Positions 1 to 8,885 of a stretch of 34,438 nucleotides of DNA are shown piece after piece. The stretch spans positions 1 to 34,438 of the forward strand of contig JAATGA010000467.1 in NCBI GenBank assembly GCA_015654855.1. The letters are read 5' to 3'. The translations under genes were made by a program, and so were the position numbers. Below the pieces are notes generated by a model. That model ran no database searches, had not been told where the DNA came from, and was given only the letters and a program-made list of their open reading frames with translations. Numbering within the stretch: position 1 is the first letter of the stretch; each line of letters begins with the position of its first letter. Source of the DNA: Rhodobacterales bacterium (GTDB taxonomy: Bacteria; Pseudomonadota; Alphaproteobacteria; Rhodobacterales; Rhodobacteraceae).

Positions 1-178
1 CGCCACCCTGGCCGCCTGTGATGGCCGTCATCGCCTGTCCTTCCGCTCGAATCCCGCTTGGGTCGCCGGCTTTGCCGGTCTTTGCCGTCGCGGGGGGCCG
101 CCTCTGGCCCGTCGCCCCCTTCGGGGAGGGCGTGCCGAAGCCGGTGTTCCGGTCTTCGTGGTTTCATTGACGCCCAAC

Positions 179-390
179 TTATCCACAGGCGGGATTTCCG
201 CCAAGCGGAATGTTTCACGGCCTCGGGGTTTCGGAATCGCCCGATCGGGGGAACGGAGTCGCCCGCTCGTGGTTTCAGAGTCGCCACAGGCGCAAGATGT
301 CATAAATTTCCGTTTATTTACAATGGATTGATAAAACAGATTTCCGCCTGTAACTAATAAGATAACATGATTTTAACAAAGAGCCGGAGC
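179..390. promoter_or_regulatory. Putative replication origin region (oriV): DnaA box, iteron-like repeats, AT-rich element
   Basis: Perfect DnaA box TTATCCACA at 179-187; three 22-bp-phased repeats at 227, 249 and 271; AT-rich stretch ~300-375 with a one-mismatch DnaA box TTATTTACA at 314-322; lies directly upstream of parAB. Confidence 0.55.
227..292. repeat. Three 22-bp iteron-like direct repeats (degenerate)
   Basis: GGTTTCGGAATCGCCCGATCGG / GGGAACGGAGTCGCCCGCTCGT / GGTTTCAGAGTCGCCACAGGCG, exact 22-bp period, shared core GGNNNCNGARTCGCC. Confidence 0.55.
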
Positions 391-487
391 GATAAAGCCT
401 TGACGGCCAAGCCGCAGCCCCCTGACAAACCTTTGAAATTGCATAGAAGATGCAAAGATCCGACAGGGATGTGCGACCTTTTCTTTG

Positions 488-529
488 ATGTGCGGTGTTT
501 TTGTGTATACTGGAGAAAACCGCGCACAT
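488..529. promoter_or_regulatory. Imperfect inverted repeat immediately upstream of parA (candidate operator or centromere)
   Basis: ATGTGCGGTGTTTT (488-501) and AAAACCGCGCACAT (516-529): 12/14 complementary positions, 14-nt spacer containing GTATAC. Confidence 0.45.
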
Positions 530-538
530 GAGGCAGCC

Positions 539-1942
539 ATGGCCCGCGAATCGAGCCGCGAGACCGACCCCGGACTTCCCCCCTATTTCAACCTCTCGCC
601 CGACCAAGCGCTGAGCGCGCTCGGCCAGCCGGTCGGCACCGGGGATCTGTCGCGCATCGCCGAACTGGCCGGGCGCGGCCGCGACGACCTGGCCAGCCGG
701 GGCCTGGGGGAAGAGGGGCGCAAGGCGCTGCGGCTCTTCTCCACCTGGGAAATCACCCGCTATCTGATCCCCGTGGCCCAGGGCCATTTCCGCCGGGTGC
801 TGAAGGCCAATCCCGATCTGCCGCAGGGCCGGTCGGAAACCGAGGGCGGGGCGAAATGGTTCACCCTGGACGAGGTGCTGCGACTGCGCGCCTGGTTCGG
901 GGCCGAGGGGGCGAAGAACCGCGATTACCTGCCCTACCGTCCCGCCGGCCTGCCGGCCAAGATCGTCGCCGTCGCGAACTTCAAGGGCGGGGTCGGCAAG
1001 ACCTCGACCTGCGCGCATCTGGCGATGTCGGCGGCGCTCGACGGCTACCGGGTGCTGGTGGTGGATCTGGATGCGCAGGGCTCGATGACCTCGATCTTCG
1101 GCGGCAGGGTGGCCGACGAATGGGGCACGGCCTTCCCGCTGATCGCCCGGCATTACGCGCGCCATCTCCAGGTGGAAAACCGCCACCGGGTCGAACGCGG
1201 CGACCCGCCCGTGGCGCTGGACGCCACGCTCTCCGAGGCGCTGAAGATCGAGGCCGCGGATGTCGTGCAAAAGACCCACTGGCCGAACATCGACCTGATC
1301 GGCTCGCAGCTCAACCTCTACTGGGCCGAGTTCCAGATCCCGGTCTGGCGGATGCAGGCCCGCGGATGGAAGCTGTGGGACGCGCTGACCGACACTTTCG
1401 CGGAAAGCGGGATCCTCGACCGCTACGACCTGATCTTCCTCGATACGCCCCCCGCGCTCGGCTATCTGACGATCAACGGGCTGGCGGCGGCGGATGTGCT
1501 GCTGGTGCCAACCGGCGCCTCGTTTCTGGAATTCGATTCCACGGGGAGGTTCTTCGACATGCTGCACGCAACCTTCTCCTCGATCGAAGAGGGGGAGAAT
1601 GTCGCCGCCCGCGCCCTGGGCCGGCCGGAGCTGGCCTTTGAATGGGATGCGGTGCGCACGCTGATCACCCGCTTCGACGGGGCGCAGCAGGCCGAGATGG
1701 CCTCTTTCATGCAAAGCTACCTCGGCCGCGCGATGACGCCGCAGCGCCAGGAGTTCACCGCGCTGATCGGGCAGGCGGGCGAGCAGGTGAACGGCATCTA
1801 CGAGGCCGATTACCGCGACTTCAACCGCGAGACCTATATGCGCGGCCGCGAGACCTTCGACGCCACCTGGGCCGAGTTCAAGAAGCTGCTCTACGGCATC
1901 TGGCGGCGCGACGAGCTGGCGGCGCAAAGGGCCGCAGAATGA
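539..1942 (+). CDS. parA: ParA/RepA-type plasmid partitioning ATPase
   Basis: Walker A motif KGGVGKTSTCAHLA, VDLDAQGSMT, DTPPALGYLTINGL. ATG at 539 preceded by GAGG; the ORF track extends to a TTG at 485. Confidence 0.92.
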   Translation: MARESSRETDPGLPPYFNLSPDQALSALGQPVGTGDLSRIAELAGRGRDDLASRGLGEEGRKALRLFSTWEITRYLIPVAQGHFRRVLKANPDLPQGRSETEGGAKWFTLDEVLRLRAWFGAEGAKNRDYLPYRPAGLPAKIVAVANFKGGVGKTSTCAHLAMSAALDGYRVLVVDLDAQGSMTSIFGGRVADEWGTAFPLIARHYARHLQVENRHRVERGDPPVALDATLSEALKIEAADVVQKTHWPNIDLIGSQLNLYWAEFQIPVWRMQARGWKLWDALTDTFAESGILDRYDLIFLDTPPALGYLTINGLAAADVLLVPTGASFLEFDSTGRFFDMLHATFSSIEEGENVAARALGRPELAFEWDAVRTLITRFDGAQQAEMASFMQSYLGRAMTPQRQEFTALIGQAGEQVNGIYEADYRDFNRETYMRGRETFDATWAEFKKLLYGIWRRDELAAQRAAE

Positions 1943-1949
1943 GGGGCGC

Positions 1950-1967
1950 GTTTCGCACGCGAAACAG
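1950..1967. promoter_or_regulatory. parS-like palindrome between parA and parB
   Basis: GTTTCGCACGCGAAACAG: 7-bp arms GTTTCGC/GCGAAAC; resembles classical parS (TGTTTCACGTGAAACA) with a 2-bp longer centre. Confidence 0.5.
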
Positions 1968-2072
1968 TTTCGGGCGGGCGCTGCGCCCCGGACGCTGCGT
2001 TGACGGGACATCAGCCCCTGTCGCGCAGGCTGATGCGGCGCCGCCGCGAACCGGCGGAGGAAAGGATCGGAT

Positions 2073-3227
2073 ATGGCGAAACGCAAGCGACTGACCCCCG
2101 CCCTTCTCGGGCCTGCCCCGGGATTTGAAATAAACCCCGACAGCGCGGATAGTATCGAAATCCAGGGGGCCGCGCCGGAGGTGAAATCCATGCTGCGCCT
2201 GCTGGGTATGCAGCCGGCCCCGCCCATCGCCCGCGTCGCCGCCGATGCCGCGACCCAGGCCGCGCTTGCCGAACTGTCGGGCGCGATGACCGCCGCGCGG
2301 GAAGAGGGGCGGCTGGTCCTGCGCCTGCCTCTTGCGGATGTCGATGCCGGCCATCTGGTCCGCGACCGGATCACGCTCGACGAGGAAGAGCTTGAGGGTC
2401 TCGTCGCCTCGATCCGCGAACACGGGCAACGCACGCCGGTCGAGGTCACGGAAATCGCCTCCGGCCGCTATGGCCTGATCTCGGGCTGGCGGCGGATTCA
2501 GGCTCTGCACCGGCTGTTTTCGACCCTTGGCGAGGATCGCTTCGGCTATGTCTTGGCCCTGGTCCGCCGGCCCGAGACGGCGGCCGATGCCTATGTCGCC
2601 ATGGTCGAGGAAAACGAGATCCGCGCGAGTCTGTCCTATTACGAACGCGCCCGCATCGCCGGGCGGGCGGTGGAACTTGGCGTGTTCGAGACCGAAAAAC
2701 AGGCTCTGCAACGGCTGTTTTCCAATGCGAGCCGGGCGCGGCGGTCGAAGATCGGGTCGTTTCTGACGATCTGGCGGCATCTCGACCCGGTGCTGCGTTT
2801 TCCCGCCGCCATCCCCGAGCGGCTGGGGCTGGTGCTGGAAAAGGCGGTTGAGACGGCCAATCCTGCGCTGTTAGAGACGTTTTTGGTCGAGATGCGTGAA
2901 AAGCCTGCTGCCAATGCGGCAGCGGAACAGGCGCGGCTGCAGGCCTTTGCCGCCGTAAAGCCGGATGACGGGGCATCAGGCCTTGGTGCCCCCGGATCGG
3001 CACCGGGATCCCGTCGGCTCGATCCTGTTTCGCATGAGAAACAGGTCGGCGCTGTGGTCGCGCCAAATCCTGACACGCCGCACGTGCCGCAGCGCCAGGA
3101 GGTTCGCACCGGGGTGTTTCTCGAGATATCGGGGGGCTTCACCCGACCAGTGCTGACCCTTTCAGGCCCCGGTGTCGACCCCAATTTCCGCGAAAGGCTG
3201 GAACACTGGCTGGCGACCGGGCAATAA
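2073..3227 (+). CDS. parB: ParB/RepB-type plasmid partitioning protein
   Basis: ParB/Srx-type region LPLADVDAGHLVRDRITLDEEELEGLVASIREHGQRTPVEVTEIASGRYGLISGWRRIQAL followed by EENEIRASLSYYERARIA; lies directly downstream of parA. Confidence 0.9.
   Translation: MAKRKRLTPALLGPAPGFEINPDSADSIEIQGAAPEVKSMLRLLGMQPAPPIARVAADAATQAALAELSGAMTAAREEGRLVLRLPLADVDAGHLVRDRITLDEEELEGLVASIREHGQRTPVEVTEIASGRYGLISGWRRIQALHRLFSTLGEDRFGYVLALVRRPETAADAYVAMVEENEIRASLSYYERARIAGRAVELGVFETEKQALQRLFSNASRARRSKIGSFLTIWRHLDPVLRFPAAIPERLGLVLEKAVETANPALLETFLVEMREKPAANAAAEQARLQAFAAVKPDDGASGLGAPGSAPGSRRLDPVSHEKQVGAVVAPNPDTPHVPQRQEVRTGVFLEISGGFTRPVLTLSGPGVDPNFRERLEHWLATGQ
3024..3045. promoter_or_regulatory. Second parS-like palindrome, inside parB
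   Basis: CCTGTTTCGCATGAGAAACAGG: perfect 8-bp arms; 16/18 identical to the 1950-1967 site across the shared core. Confidence 0.45.
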
Positions 3228-3281
3228 GGGCGTGACCAGATGTACCCCGTGCCGGATTGCGCGGGGCCTTAAGGAGGCAGA

Positions 3282-4292
3282 ATGCGCAAGGTATTGGTAA
3301 CAGGTTCGGCAGGGTTTATCGGCTTTCATCTCTGCCAGAGGTTGCTTGCCGATGGGTTCACCGTTCTGGGTGTCGACAATCTGTCGGATTACTATGATGT
3401 AGCGCTGAAGGAACGGCGGCAGGCGATGCTGCTGCAGTCGCCGGGCTTCTCGGTGGTTAATGACTCGGTGGAAAGCCCCGGCCTGCTGCAGCGCCTGTTC
3501 GATGACTTCCGTCCCGATATCGTCGTGCACCTGGCCGCCCAGGCCGGGGTGCGCTGGTCGATCGAGAATCCGCGCGCCTATCTCGACTCGAACATCCGTG
3601 GCACCTTCGAGTTGCTGGAGGCCGCTCGGGCCTTCCCCCCCGCGCATCTGCTGCTGGCCTCGACCTCATCGGCCTATGGCGCCAATACGGTGATGCCTTA
3701 TGTCGAGACGGCGCGGGCCGATCACCAGATGTCCTTCTATGCCGCCACCAAGAAGGCCGGGGAATCCATGGCGCATTCCTATGCGCATCTCTTTGACCTG
3801 CCGGTGACGATGTTCCGCTTCTTCACCGTCTACGGACCTTGGGGGCGCCCGGACATGGCGCTGTTCAAGTTTACCCTCGCGATTCTCGCTGGGGAGCCGA
3901 TCGACGTCTACAACTACGGCCATATGCGGCGCGATTTCACCTATGTCAGCGATCTGGTGCAGGGAATCCGGCTGCTGATCGACGTGGCCCCGGTGCGCCC
4001 CGCCGACGGCCTGGTGCCCGAGGGCGACAGCCTCTCGCCGGTCGCGCCTTGGCGGGTGGTCAATATCGGCAATGGCGAACCGGTGGAGCTTGACGAATTC
4101 ATCGCCGCCGTGGAACAGGTGACAGGGCGGACGGCACTGCGTAATCTGATGCCGATGCAGCCGGGGGATGTGCCCGCCACTTGGGCGGATACAGGGCTGT
4201 TGCAGCGCTTGACTGGCTATGCCCCCCGGACACAGGTGGCCGACGGGGTCAGGGCGTTTGTGGACTGGTATCGCGTCTATTACGGCGTTTGA
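3282..4292 (+). CDS. NAD-dependent epimerase, probable UDP-glucuronate 4-epimerase
   Basis: MRKVLVTGSAGFIGFHLCQRLL, VDNLSDYYDVALKERR, SSAYGAN, YAATKKAGE, RFFTVYGPWGRPDMALFKFT: typical of the LpsL/CapI-type UDP-GlcA epimerase group. Confidence 0.88.
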   Translation: MRKVLVTGSAGFIGFHLCQRLLADGFTVLGVDNLSDYYDVALKERRQAMLLQSPGFSVVNDSVESPGLLQRLFDDFRPDIVVHLAAQAGVRWSIENPRAYLDSNIRGTFELLEAARAFPPAHLLLASTSSAYGANTVMPYVETARADHQMSFYAATKKAGESMAHSYAHLFDLPVTMFRFFTVYGPWGRPDMALFKFTLAILAGEPIDVYNYGHMRRDFTYVSDLVQGIRLLIDVAPVRPADGLVPEGDSLSPVAPWRVVNIGNGEPVELDEFIAAVEQVTGRTALRNLMPMQPGDVPATWADTGLLQRLTGYAPRTQVADGVRAFVDWYRVYYGV

Positions 4293-4352
4293 GCGGGCCG
4301 ATATCCGGCCTTGATGACACTCCCCCCGCGGGGGAACCGGAGACTTCGGAAG

Positions 4353-4694
4353 ATGAAGATTGCCGTTGCAGGACTGGGCTATGTCGGCCTGTCGAATGCC
4401 GTTCTGCTTGCCTAACATCATGAGGTTATGCCGGTGGATATTTCCAGCGCGCGCGTGGCGCTGGTCAATGACCGCAAAAGCCTGATCGTCGATGCCGAGA
4501 TCGAGGCGTTCTTGGCCACCCGCGCATTGAACCTGACTGCCACCACCGATGCGGCGGGGGCCTATCGGGATGCGGAATTCGTCATCGTCGCTACCCCGAC
4601 CAACTATGACGAAAAGTCCTGCTCTGCCCCTCGGAAACTGGATCGTTTGAAGGTGGAGTTTTCGGCTAGCATTTCCCGGCTGGGGAGGAGCTGA
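4353..4694 (+). pseudogene. ugd: Decayed UDP-glucose 6-dehydrogenase (5' fragment, internal TAA)
   Basis: MKIAVAGLGYVGLSNAVLLA-TAA(4413-4415)-HHEVMPVDISSARVALVNDRKSLIVDAEIEAFLATR...FVIVATPTNYDEK, then non-homologous sequence from ~4617. Confidence 0.88.
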
Positions 4695-4762
4695 AGACGA
4701 TGAAAGCATCGGGGCTCACAGCAAGCTCAGCGCGTCCATCAGACGATGCCCGAGAATTGAGA
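4617..4762 (+). mobile_element. Possible insertion-sequence scar (IS3-like orfA start?)
   Basis: Ugd homology ends abruptly at ~4617; a purine-rich RBS-like GGAGGAG precedes ATGAAAGCATCG (4700), which resembles an IS3-type orfA start. No intact transposase. Confidence 0.3.
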
Positions 4763-4896
4763 TGGTTCAGGGGAGGACATACTGGACATCGATACTTGGC
4801 AGACTAACGGTAGCTGTTGCCACGGTGACACCCTCGCCCCTCGAAGCACGCCCCCTAGGGCACAGACGCCACCATGTCGAGCGAAAGGCCCCTCTA

Positions 4897-6477
4897 ATGA
4901 CCATCACAAGGCGCAACCTCGTGCTTACCGGCAGCGTATTGCCACTCGGAGCGGCAGATGCTGTCAAGGCGCAGCAAAAGGGAGGAGGTACCCGCCACCC
5001 GGACCCCTTGAGTGAGCCGCTGACATTCCCGGATGCTGATGGATTTCTTACTTCGACTTTGCCCGACGAAACCATGGTCGGCAGACGCGCAAGCACCCAA
5101 GATGGCATGGCCGCCTGGGACATCGTGCCCGACGGAACCGGTGATTTTGATCACCCGATTACCGGGGTCGGTGTCAAAGTCGTTGCAATGGCAAGGTCTT
5201 GGGCGACCGCAGTACTTGTCGATTATGCACCTCTTGTGAATGGATTGCTGAGATTGGGAACCGAGGTTTCAGTTCCAGCGGGCCGATTCCCGATCAAGAG
5301 CCAGATCACCGTACCTCCAGAAGGCGTCCTTCATGGGACGGGCAGCCGAAAATCAACACTGGTCAAGGACGGCTCATTCACGGGGCTCCTCATAAACGAC
5401 TATACTGAGGTAATCGGCTTTACGCTCGACGGCACGGACGGTAACGGCGGCGATGGCATCCAATTAATCGGCGGCCGGAACGATCTGCGGAACATCACAA
5501 TTTCTGGACAGGGCGGGCGTGGCCTGGTCATTGGTCGAAACCTTGGAGACGTCGCTAATACCAACTTGTGGCGAGTAACAAACATCACTTCCATGATGAA
5601 CGCTTCGCATGGTGTCGATGTCTCGGATGACGCCAATCCCAGTGCTCCTGATGTGAACGCAGGGATCGCTGTCGGTCTTGACCTGCGGCAGAATGGAGGT
5701 GATGGCCTCCATTTGGGTTCTGCCATCGACAACCAGTTCGTAGCGGTATGTTCGCAGAGAAATGCCGGATGGGGCGTCAATCTGGCAGGAAGCGGGGAAA
5801 ACCACTGCGCCGGCAACTATATCACCGCGCCATATACCGAAGGCAACGAAGCTGGAGACCTTCTGCTGTCGCCCATGTCGCGCAGAAACTATATTTTTGG
5901 TGTCAGAAGCCAAGTGGTCAATCTGGTGGTCACTAATCTGGGCACGGACAATATGGTGATTGATCGGGCAGGCAGTACCAACACGATGCCTCGCCATGCC
6001 GCCCCTGAGGCGTTCGAAGATCTGCGCCTGATAAAGGCAGGAACGGCTGGCCTATGGCAATGGATCATGGATCCCGAAGGCAACCTTACCTTGTCGAACA
6101 ACTCGGGGGGGCACCGCGATGTACTGATGACTGGCGGCCGTGGCCTCTTCATTCGGCAGAGCACAGATCATGTGCTCGATAGTGCGTTGCGCGCCATGCG
6201 CACCGGGCGTGCTACACTGGACTTCGGTATGGTGCCAGCCGGTGCGGGCATGAGCGTTCTCTATTCCAGCGCAGATTTTGTCGATATCGATCAAGCAAAA
6301 TGGCTTGTGACGGCCACGCCCGATTTTGACCCACCCGTCGGACTGACATGGTCAGTCGCTTTCCTGGCTGCAACGTCCAACATCCGCCTAACCGTCCACA
6401 ACAGCGAAGCATCGGCCATTGACCTGTCAATATCTGACTGGATCATCAGAGCCATCAAGATTTCGGCGACGGTATAA
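4897..6477 (+). CDS. Exported right-handed beta-helix (pectate-lyase-like) protein with Tat-type signal
   Basis: ATG at 4897: MTITRRNLVLTGSVLPLGAADAVKAQ (TRRNL Tat-like motif); repeated beta-helix pattern (GDGIQLIGGRNDLRNITISGQGGRGLVIGRN..., NGGDGLHLGSAIDNQFVAV). The track ORF begins at 4762. Confidence 0.72.
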   Translation: MTITRRNLVLTGSVLPLGAADAVKAQQKGGGTRHPDPLSEPLTFPDADGFLTSTLPDETMVGRRASTQDGMAAWDIVPDGTGDFDHPITGVGVKVVAMARSWATAVLVDYAPLVNGLLRLGTEVSVPAGRFPIKSQITVPPEGVLHGTGSRKSTLVKDGSFTGLLINDYTEVIGFTLDGTDGNGGDGIQLIGGRNDLRNITISGQGGRGLVIGRNLGDVANTNLWRVTNITSMMNASHGVDVSDDANPSAPDVNAGIAVGLDLRQNGGDGLHLGSAIDNQFVAVCSQRNAGWGVNLAGSGENHCAGNYITAPYTEGNEAGDLLLSPMSRRNYIFGVRSQVVNLVVTNLGTDNMVIDRAGSTNTMPRHAAPEAFEDLRLIKAGTAGLWQWIMDPEGNLTLSNNSGGHRDVLMTGGRGLFIRQSTDHVLDSALRAMRTGRATLDFGMVPAGAGMSVLYSSADFVDIDQAKWLVTATPDFDPPVGLTWSVAFLAATSNIRLTVHNSEASAIDLSISDWIIRAIKISATV

Positions 6478-6661
6478 TGCCCACTCGGGACCACACATCG
6501 CGCGAACCTCGCCCTGCGTGAAAAGAGCAAGCACATGCCGGATAGAAGCTGCGATACGCCGATAGGAGCCACCTCCCCTTGCTTGTCTGGAGGGCAGAGG
6601 GCAGGTATCGCTTGGCCGAGGCAAAGGCTTGGTGGACGCGTGAATTTGTGCGGTTGGTGAC

Positions 6662-7771
6662 ATGCATGTTCTGTTGACGGGAAATACGACATTCAAACTG
6701 GCGAATTTCCGTCAGGGCCTGATCCGTGACCTCATCGGGGCGGGCCACAAGGTTACAGTCCTCGCACCAGTGGATGATTATGTCGCCGCAGTACACGAGA
6801 TGGGATGCGACTTCATGCCCATCACGATGGACCGGAACGGCACATCCCCGGTTGCGGAAGCACGACTTCTCGGCGCCGTGTTTCAAAGTATCAGGCGCAT
6901 AAAGCCTGACATCGTCCTTAGCTATACGATCAAGAACAACATATATGCTGGGCTGTCCTGCCGTGTCCTCGGCATTCCCTTCGTGCCCAATGTGACCGGG
7001 CTTGGTCCTTCGTTCAACAAGCCCGGTGTGCTGAACAGAACGGTTCGTATTCTCTATGCTGGCGCCTTCCGCCGCGCGCATACGGTGTTCTTCCAGAATA
7101 CCAGCGATCTTGCGATATTTGCCGAGGCGCGGCTTGTAGCACCGGAGCGTGCGGCCCTATTGCCGGGATCGGGGGTGGATCTTGAGAAGTTCGACGAAAC
7201 TCCCCTGCCGGACACATCGGACGGCCTGCGCTTTCTGCTGGTTGCCAGAATGTTGTGGGACAAGGGTCCCGGCATCTTTGCCGAGGCCGCAGCCGAGGTC
7301 CGCAAGCAGTTTCCTCAAGCTCGGTTCCAACTCCTAGGCCCGCTTGACCCAGATAGTCGCAGCGGCATTCCACAGCACCAGATCGAAGCCTGGATTGCGG
7401 AAGGAAGCGTCGAATATCTAGGCACGGCGCGGGATGTTCTGCCCTTCCTGAAGAACGCCCACTGCATCGTTCTGCCCTCCTATTATCGCGAGGGTACGCC
7501 GCGGTCCCTGCTTGAAGCTGCGGCTGTTGGCCGCCCGATCATCACAACCGACATGCCGGGCTGTCGCGACCTTGTTCCGACGAGGGAGAATGGCTTTATT
7601 GTCCCTCCCCGCGATGCTCAGAGCCTCGCCACAGCCTGTATAGCTATTCTGGGCCTCGACCCGGAGGCCCGGGCCGCCATGGGGCAGGCGAGCCGCCGAC
7701 TCGCCGAAGACCGATATGATGAACGGATTATCATCACAGCCTACCGTCAGATCATGGAGCAGATCGCCTGA
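6662..7771 (+). CDS. Glycosyltransferase family 4
   Basis: GT4 features: GAGHKVTVLAP, PGSGVDLEKF, LLVARMLWDKGPGIFAEAA, PSYYREGTPRSLLEAAAVGRPIITTDMPGCRDLV. Confidence 0.9.
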   Translation: MHVLLTGNTTFKLANFRQGLIRDLIGAGHKVTVLAPVDDYVAAVHEMGCDFMPITMDRNGTSPVAEARLLGAVFQSIRRIKPDIVLSYTIKNNIYAGLSCRVLGIPFVPNVTGLGPSFNKPGVLNRTVRILYAGAFRRAHTVFFQNTSDLAIFAEARLVAPERAALLPGSGVDLEKFDETPLPDTSDGLRFLLVARMLWDKGPGIFAEAAAEVRKQFPQARFQLLGPLDPDSRSGIPQHQIEAWIAEGSVEYLGTARDVLPFLKNAHCIVLPSYYREGTPRSLLEAAAVGRPIITTDMPGCRDLVPTRENGFIVPPRDAQSLATACIAILGLDPEARAAMGQASRRLAEDRYDERIIITAYRQIMEQIA

Positions 7772-7823
7772 TAGATAAGATCCGCCATCCGCTTTTTATC
7801 CCATTAGATAAACAGTTTTCAGG

Positions 7824-8885
7824 CTATGGTTTGGTTCGTGTGATGGCACGGAACTGTTCCGAGATCGCAGCTTCGGTAAAGTTACTTGCCCGGACCTTGG
7901 CCGCCGCCACTCGTGATGGTGCAGGCGCCTCGACAAAGACCCTTTCCAAAGCCTGATGCCAGGCCACCTCGTCATCCGGAGCGACGAACTGGTCGATATG
8001 ATCGGCAAGTTCTCGGAAGGGAGGGATGTCGCTGGCAATAACATGCAGACCTGCCGCAGCATATTCCAGAATAGGGATGCCAAAGCCTTCGAAAACCGAA
8101 GGAAATACACCGCAGTGAGCCAAACCTATCAGATCGAAAAGCTCGGAATCCGTGTCGACATCGTTGCGGATCTCGACAGTCACAGCATCAGACCTGTCTG
8201 CGATAGCCTGCATGATGTCAGGCAGAGCTCCCATGTCGCGCCCGACCAGACAGATACGGCTGCCTGCAGGAGCTTGTCGAATCAGCATATCTTGCCGCTT
8301 GTGTCGCACGAAACTGGAAATATAGATGAAGTCGAACCGTTTGGGCCCGGCGGCAAAGCGATCCATGGTAGCGGTCGCAAGCTCTAGCCTATCTTGGGAA
8401 ATGCCGTTCGGAATCACCAGAATCCGTTCCGCCGGGACTGCGCAATGGACCCGGAGGTCGTCTCGCACACTTTGCGAAACGACGACAATCCGCTTGGCCA
8501 ATCGAGTGAACAGCACATAAGCGTATCTGCGCAGGTCGGCAGCACGCCCGCCACCTCGGGCAGCTCGTCGATCATAGGCCTTCAAGTCATGGACCGTTAG
8601 GATCATGTTGCGACGCCATGTCGGTGTAAAGATCACTTCCGAAATGACAATATTGTCTGGCGCATTGCAGAGGCGAGAGGCCTGCAAGAAATAGGAAAAA
8701 CGGCGCAATCCCGCCTTCAAAAATAGACGCTCGACTAGGCCTCTGGGTAGATATCTATAGTCTTCGGCGAGAATAGCGCGGCTGTCCTGCCCTTGCAGGT
8801 CTAGCATATGACGCAGAAAAGCTATGCGCCGCGAAGCGCCCTTGACCGACGGATCGGCATAAGGATTGAAAAAGATCACGGTCAC
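7824..8885 (-). CDS. Glycosyltransferase family 4
   Basis: VVVSQSVRDDL, VIPNGISQDRLE, YISSFVRHKRQDMLIRQ, GVFPSVFEGFGIPILEYAAAGLHVIASDIPPFRELA. Confidence 0.9.
   Translation of the reverse strand: MTVIFFNPYADPSVKGASRRIAFLRHMLDLQGQDSRAILAEDYRYLPRGLVERLFLKAGLRRFSYFLQASRLCNAPDNIVISEVIFTPTWRRNMILTVHDLKAYDRRAARGGGRAADLRRYAYVLFTRLAKRIVVVSQSVRDDLRVHCAVPAERILVIPNGISQDRLELATATMDRFAAGPKRFDFIYISSFVRHKRQDMLIRQAPAGSRICLVGRDMGALPDIMQAIADRSDAVTVEIRNDVDTDSELFDLIGLAHCGVFPSVFEGFGIPILEYAAAGLHVIASDIPPFRELADHIDQFVAPDDEVAWHQALERVFVEAPAPSRVAAAKVRASNFTEAAISEQFRAITRTKP

Noticed and set aside
205-220. TGTTTCACGG near the iterons as a classical parS site
   Set aside because: Only one half-site (TGTTTCAC) is present; no matching GTGAAACA arm.
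28-303. 91-aa minus-strand ORF over the origin region as a replicase fragment
   Set aside because: No replicase motif; low-complexity Arg/Pro-rich; overlaps the iteron repeats.
439-455. TTGCAT-AGAAG-ATGCAA small inverted repeat upstream of parA
   Set aside because: Only 6-bp arms in an AT-rich region; could be chance. Kept out of the feature list.
856-1641. 261-aa plus ORF inside parA
   Set aside because: Shifted-frame shadow of parA with no family motif.
314-2449. 711-aa minus-strand ORF overlapping parA
   Set aside because: Antisense to clear ParA/ParB reading frames; Arg/Pro/Gly-rich composition typical of spurious ORFs in high-GC DNA.
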